Positions 16,575-18,802 of a DNA stretch of 18,802 nucleotides are shown here, piece by piece. This DNA is from an uncultured Planctomycetales bacterium (GTDB lineage: Bacteria > Planctomycetota > Planctomycetia > Pirellulales > S012-138): positions 1-18,802 of the forward strand of contig CALJLD010000278.1 in NCBI GenBank assembly GCA_937982665.1, given 5' to 3'. Both the position numbers and the translations under genes were made by a program. The notes below the pieces were generated by a model that was not told the origin of the DNA, did no database searches, and saw only the letters and a list, made by a program, of their open reading frames with translations. Numbering within the stretch: position 1 is the first letter of the stretch; every line of letters starts with the position of its first letter.

Positions 16575-16627
16575 CTTGCGCGCATGCAGGCTGCACACCC
16601 GAAAGGATTTGTCGGTTGCCTTTCACC

Positions 16628-16655
16628 TTGACAGTCTGGCGGAATTCGTCAGAAT
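16628..16655 (+). promoter_or_regulatory. Possible promoter for the MurE-family gene
   Basis: A consensus TTGACA (16628-16633) is followed after 16 bp by CAGAAT (16650-16655), which matches the -10 consensus at four of six positions. It lies between the terminator at 16546 and the MurE-family gene, where a promoter is needed. The weak -10 makes this tentative. The start point would fall near 16662, inside the first hairpin listed next. Confidence 0.35.
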
Positions 16656-16657
16656 CC

Positions 16658-16733
16658 CGGCCCGCAAATGGGCCGCGGCCAGCGTGCGAGGTTTCGCAAG
16701 CGTTGATGGCATGAAGCCATCGCTGCCGCAGCG
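16658..16733 (+). other. Four tandem hairpins in the leader of the MurE-family gene
   Basis: Four inverted repeats follow one another. They are CGGCCC/GGGCCG (16658-16663 and 16670-16675, loop 6), TGCGA/TCGCA (16685-16689 and 16694-16698, loop 4), GATGGC/GCCATC (16705-16710 and 16716-16721, loop 5) and CGCTG/CAGCG (16721-16725 and 16729-16733, loop 3). The last ends 16 nt before the ribosome binding site at 16750. No T-run follows any of them. This could be a structured leader RNA. Short stems also arise by chance in GC-rich DNA. It matches no riboswitch I recognise. Confidence 0.35.
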
Positions 16734-16749
16734 CCTGACCTGAATGAGC

Positions 16750-16756
16750 AAGGAGG
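16750..16756 (+). promoter_or_regulatory. Ribosome binding site that decides the MurE-family start
   Basis: AAGGAGG is a full Shine-Dalgarno match and lies 11 nt before the ATG at 16768. The longer in-frame ATG at 16744 would place this motif inside the coding sequence and has no ribosome binding site of its own, so 16768 is preferred. Confidence 0.65.
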
Positions 16757-16767
16757 CTCATACGCGA

Positions 16768-18291
16768 ATGTGGCACCCTTCTGTTCCGCTGAACGGTCTT
16801 AGCCTTCGCGAGTTGTTGCCAGACGCGCTGGATTGGGGTGAACGCGATGCGCGGATCACCGGATGCAGCACTGATGCGTCGGCGTGTCGTCCCGGTGACG
16901 TGTTTGTGGCCGTGGGGCGACTGTCACGCAGCAAGCTCCAAGCCGCGCTTGCCCGTGGCGTGGGAGCAATCATCACGTGTGAGGATGACGAACGGCTCGC
17001 GTGCGAGGGCGATGCATTTGAAGTCAACATCCCCACGTTTCGCGTGGCGGATCCTCAGGCGGCGCTCTCGCGAATTTGTCAGGCCTTGGCCGGACGCCCC
17101 AGCGAGCGATTGAAAGTTGTTGGCGTGACCGGCGCGCACGGCAAAACAACAACAAGTTGCCTGCTTGCCAGCATCTTGGGTGTGGGGGGATTGCCCACTG
17201 GCGTGATGTCCACACTGGCCTGGTTTGACGGCGAACACACAACAGGCGCCATTTCCCCAACGCTTGCGCCGCAGGCATTGGCGCCATGGCTTGCTCGCAT
17301 GGAATCCAATGGCTGCTCACACGCAGTTGTTGAGATTTCTCCGGAAGTACTACGTTCCACACACCTGGCGGATGTGCAGTTCGATAGTTTGTGCCTGACG
17401 AGTTTGCAGCCCAATGATTGGCGGTTCGATGCGCCTGCCGATCGCATCGAGGAGATGGAGCAACAGATTGCTCGCCTGATGCCCTCGCATGGGCTGATGG
17501 CCGTGAACGCGGATGATGGCGGCTGCCAATCTTTGTTGGACAAGCTGCAGCATCCCACTCTAACCATTGGCATTTCCAGTCAGGCGGAAGTCACTGCGGA
17601 AATCATCGAACAAACGCCCTACGATCAAACGTTCCTGCTGTGCGCCGGAAGCGAGACCATTCCGGTTCGAACACGGCTGATTGGCACGCATAACATTCGC
17701 AATTGTCTGTTGGCCGCGGCCATCGCATTGGGCTACGGATTGGATCCCATCGATATCGTGCGTGGACTGGAGCGCGTCGAAGTGATTTCCAGTCGATTGC
17801 AACGCGTTGACCGAGGGCAAAACTTCCACGTCTACGTCGATGCGGCAAGCAATGCCAACACGATGGAAGCGACCATGAAGGCATTGCACGAATGCACAAC
17901 TGGTCGCGTGATCTGTATCTTTGGTTCTGATGGTGGCGTGGATGACCGTTTCGCCCGACCGTTGCTGGGGCGCGTTGTGGAGAAGTTCGCGGACCTATCG
18001 ATCGTGACATCGACCAACTCACGCGACGAAGAACCGCAAGACATCATTGACGACATCGTGGATGGCTTCCGCGGCATCGCCAAGCCTTGGGCGATTCATG
18101 AGCGCGAAGATGCGATTCGGGCTGGCCTTTCCCTGGCCCAGGAAGGCGATTGCGTGCTGATCGCTGGTCGGGACGCTTCGATTCTTGCCGATCAAGATCC
18201 GAAGTTGGCGGCGCGCGATGATCGCGAAATCGCCCGACGAATTCTCGACGAAATCACACCGGCCCCGGCGCCGTTTCGCGCGGCCGCATGA
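16768..18291 (+). CDS. MurE-family Mur ligase, divergent in substrate and catalytic motifs
   Basis: This is a 507-aa Mur ligase most like MurE, the cytoplasmic enzyme adding the third stem-peptide residue to UDP-MurNAc-dipeptide. Three domains are visible: an N-terminal UDP-binding-like part (about 12-110, with RPGDVFVAV), an ATPase domain with the intact P-loop GVTGAHGKTTT (119-129), and a C-terminal domain (about 340-480). Several MurE hallmarks, compared from memory, are altered. The YAHTPDAL region reads DAASNANTM (358-366), DNPR (diaminopimelate recognition) reads TNSR (416-419), and GKGHE reads GRDAS. The SSHAL motif reads SPEVL, and the segment that normally carries the carbamylated lysine seems to lack it. 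So it may be a repurposed paralogue or a very divergent MurE. The start at 16768 is chosen from the ribosome binding site at 16750-16756. A MurF-like gene follows after 52 nt. Confidence 0.8.
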   Translation: MWHPSVPLNGLSLRELLPDALDWGERDARITGCSTDASACRPGDVFVAVGRLSRSKLQAALARGVGAIITCEDDERLACEGDAFEVNIPTFRVADPQAALSRICQALAGRPSERLKVVGVTGAHGKTTTSCLLASILGVGGLPTGVMSTLAWFDGEHTTGAISPTLAPQALAPWLARMESNGCSHAVVEISPEVLRSTHLADVQFDSLCLTSLQPNDWRFDAPADRIEEMEQQIARLMPSHGLMAVNADDGGCQSLLDKLQHPTLTIGISSQAEVTAEIIEQTPYDQTFLLCAGSETIPVRTRLIGTHNIRNCLLAAAIALGYGLDPIDIVRGLERVEVISSRLQRVDRGQNFHVYVDAASNANTMEATMKALHECTTGRVICIFGSDGGVDDRFARPLLGRVVEKFADLSIVTSTNSRDEEPQDIIDDIVDGFRGIAKPWAIHEREDAIRAGLSLAQEGDCVLIAGRDASILADQDPKLAARDDREIARRILDEITPAPAPFRAAA

Positions 18292-18343
18292 ACCACAGTC
18301 GTGCCAACGCGCTAAACACCCCACACCTTGACGAACAACTTGC

Positions 18344-18802
18344 ATGCATCTGAATGTCGGACAACTTGCCGAGCTGATCGGCGGCGAGCTGAGTGGGCCT
18401 GCTGACACGGCAAGCCTATCGGTCGGGAAGAGCATCACGCTTGCACTTTCTCAGCATACGCACGCGGATGGTGCTGTCTGTTGGGATCTGGATGGCGCTC
18501 GTGCTACTGCGACAGATCACAAAGTCATCTCAGGGCGCGGCGTAGTGACGAGCTGCGCGACCGACTTTCCGGACTCTGGCTGGCAGATCATTGTTGCGGA
18601 TGTCTCCGAGGCCCTGCGGACATTCGCCGCTTGGAAGCGGAAGCAGTTCGCCGGCGAGGTCGTGGCCATCGCTGGTCCAATCGGTAAGTCAACAACACGA
18701 CGGATGATTGCCCATCTGGCGGAACTCAAGTTCCCGGCAACCGCAATCGTCACGCAGGCCGAAGACGATCTTGGTCGGCAGGTGGAGTTGTCGCTGGCGA
18801 AT
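18344..18802 (+). CDS. MurF-like Mur ligase, partial (runs off the right edge)
   Basis: The reading frame from ATG 18344 is open for 153 codons to the window end. The N-terminus (HLNVGQLAELIGGELSG) resembles the start of MurF, the ligase that adds D-Ala-D-Ala to the UDP-MurNAc stem peptide. A P-loop follows at about 108-117 (AIAGPIGKSTT), where MurF usually has a GSxGKTT form, so Ser replaces the first Thr and Pro the usual Ser. The N-terminal domain lacks the clear PGDLF-type motif expected before the P-loop. Position right after the MurE-family gene supports the assignment, since murE-murF order is common. No strong ribosome binding site precedes the ATG. Because the protein is cut, its catalytic and C-terminal domains cannot be judged. 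Confidence 0.65.
   Translation, partial: MHLNVGQLAELIGGELSGPADTASLSVGKSITLALSQHTHADGAVCWDLDGARATATDHKVISGRGVVTSCATDFPDSGWQIIVADVSEALRTFAAWKRKQFAGEVVAIAGPIGKSTTRRMIAHLAELKFPATAIVTQAEDDLGRQVELSLAN

Noticed and set aside
16744..16767. Longer start for the MurE-family protein at 16744
   Set aside because: It lacks a ribosome binding site and would place the perfect AAGGAGG inside the gene.

Overview
The window looks like a chromosomal segment of a planctomycete, probably close to Pirellulales. This is inferred from family recognition only: a zinc-ribbon/membrane-anchored prenyltransferase-repeat protein, a MoxR/DUF58/transglutaminase cluster, a Glu/Gln-rich coiled-coil membrane protein with a small membrane partner, and Mur-ligase relatives of planctomycete flavour. 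I see no phage, transposon, CRISPR, tRNA or rRNA signal.

Layout. Positions 162-2864 (minus) encode a secreted M14 zinc carboxypeptidase-like protein with a C-terminal amidotransferase-like fold. After a gap of about 310 bp, two small plus-strand genes follow: an unrecognised 73-aa protein (3177-3398) and a cupin (3414-3779). A 660-aa minus-strand protein (3961-5943) joins a zinc ribbon, a basic linker, one membrane helix and an alpha/alpha-toroid domain. A 788-bp stretch without a convincing gene then precedes a long plus-strand run: MoxR ATPase, DUF58 protein, transglutaminase-like membrane protein, MoeA and apolipoprotein N-acyltransferase (Lnt). Next is a well-delimited unit with a near-consensus promoter (15096-15125), a membrane coiled-coil gene, an 83-aa membrane protein gene and a strong intrinsic terminator (16546-16574). 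The window ends with a MurE-family gene, preceded by a hairpin-rich leader, and the first 153 codons of a MurF-like gene that runs off the edge.

How the genes fit together. Much of the plus-strand half concerns the cell envelope: MoxR, DUF58 and transglutaminase (an ATPase-linked membrane assembly), Lnt (lipoprotein maturation), the coiled-coil unit and the Mur-ligase pair. MoeA (molybdenum cofactor) lies only 27 bp after the transglutaminase gene and is probably co-transcribed without being functionally linked. The most notable observation is that the MurE-like and MurF-like proteins keep the ATP-binding P-loop but appear to have lost several family motifs for substrate binding and catalysis. 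They may be a repurposed or very divergent peptidoglycan-ligase pair.

Limits. All family calls come from reading motifs by eye, and residue numbers are hand-counted. Promoters are consensus matches only. Alignments to reference MurE, Lnt and MoeA proteins are from memory.
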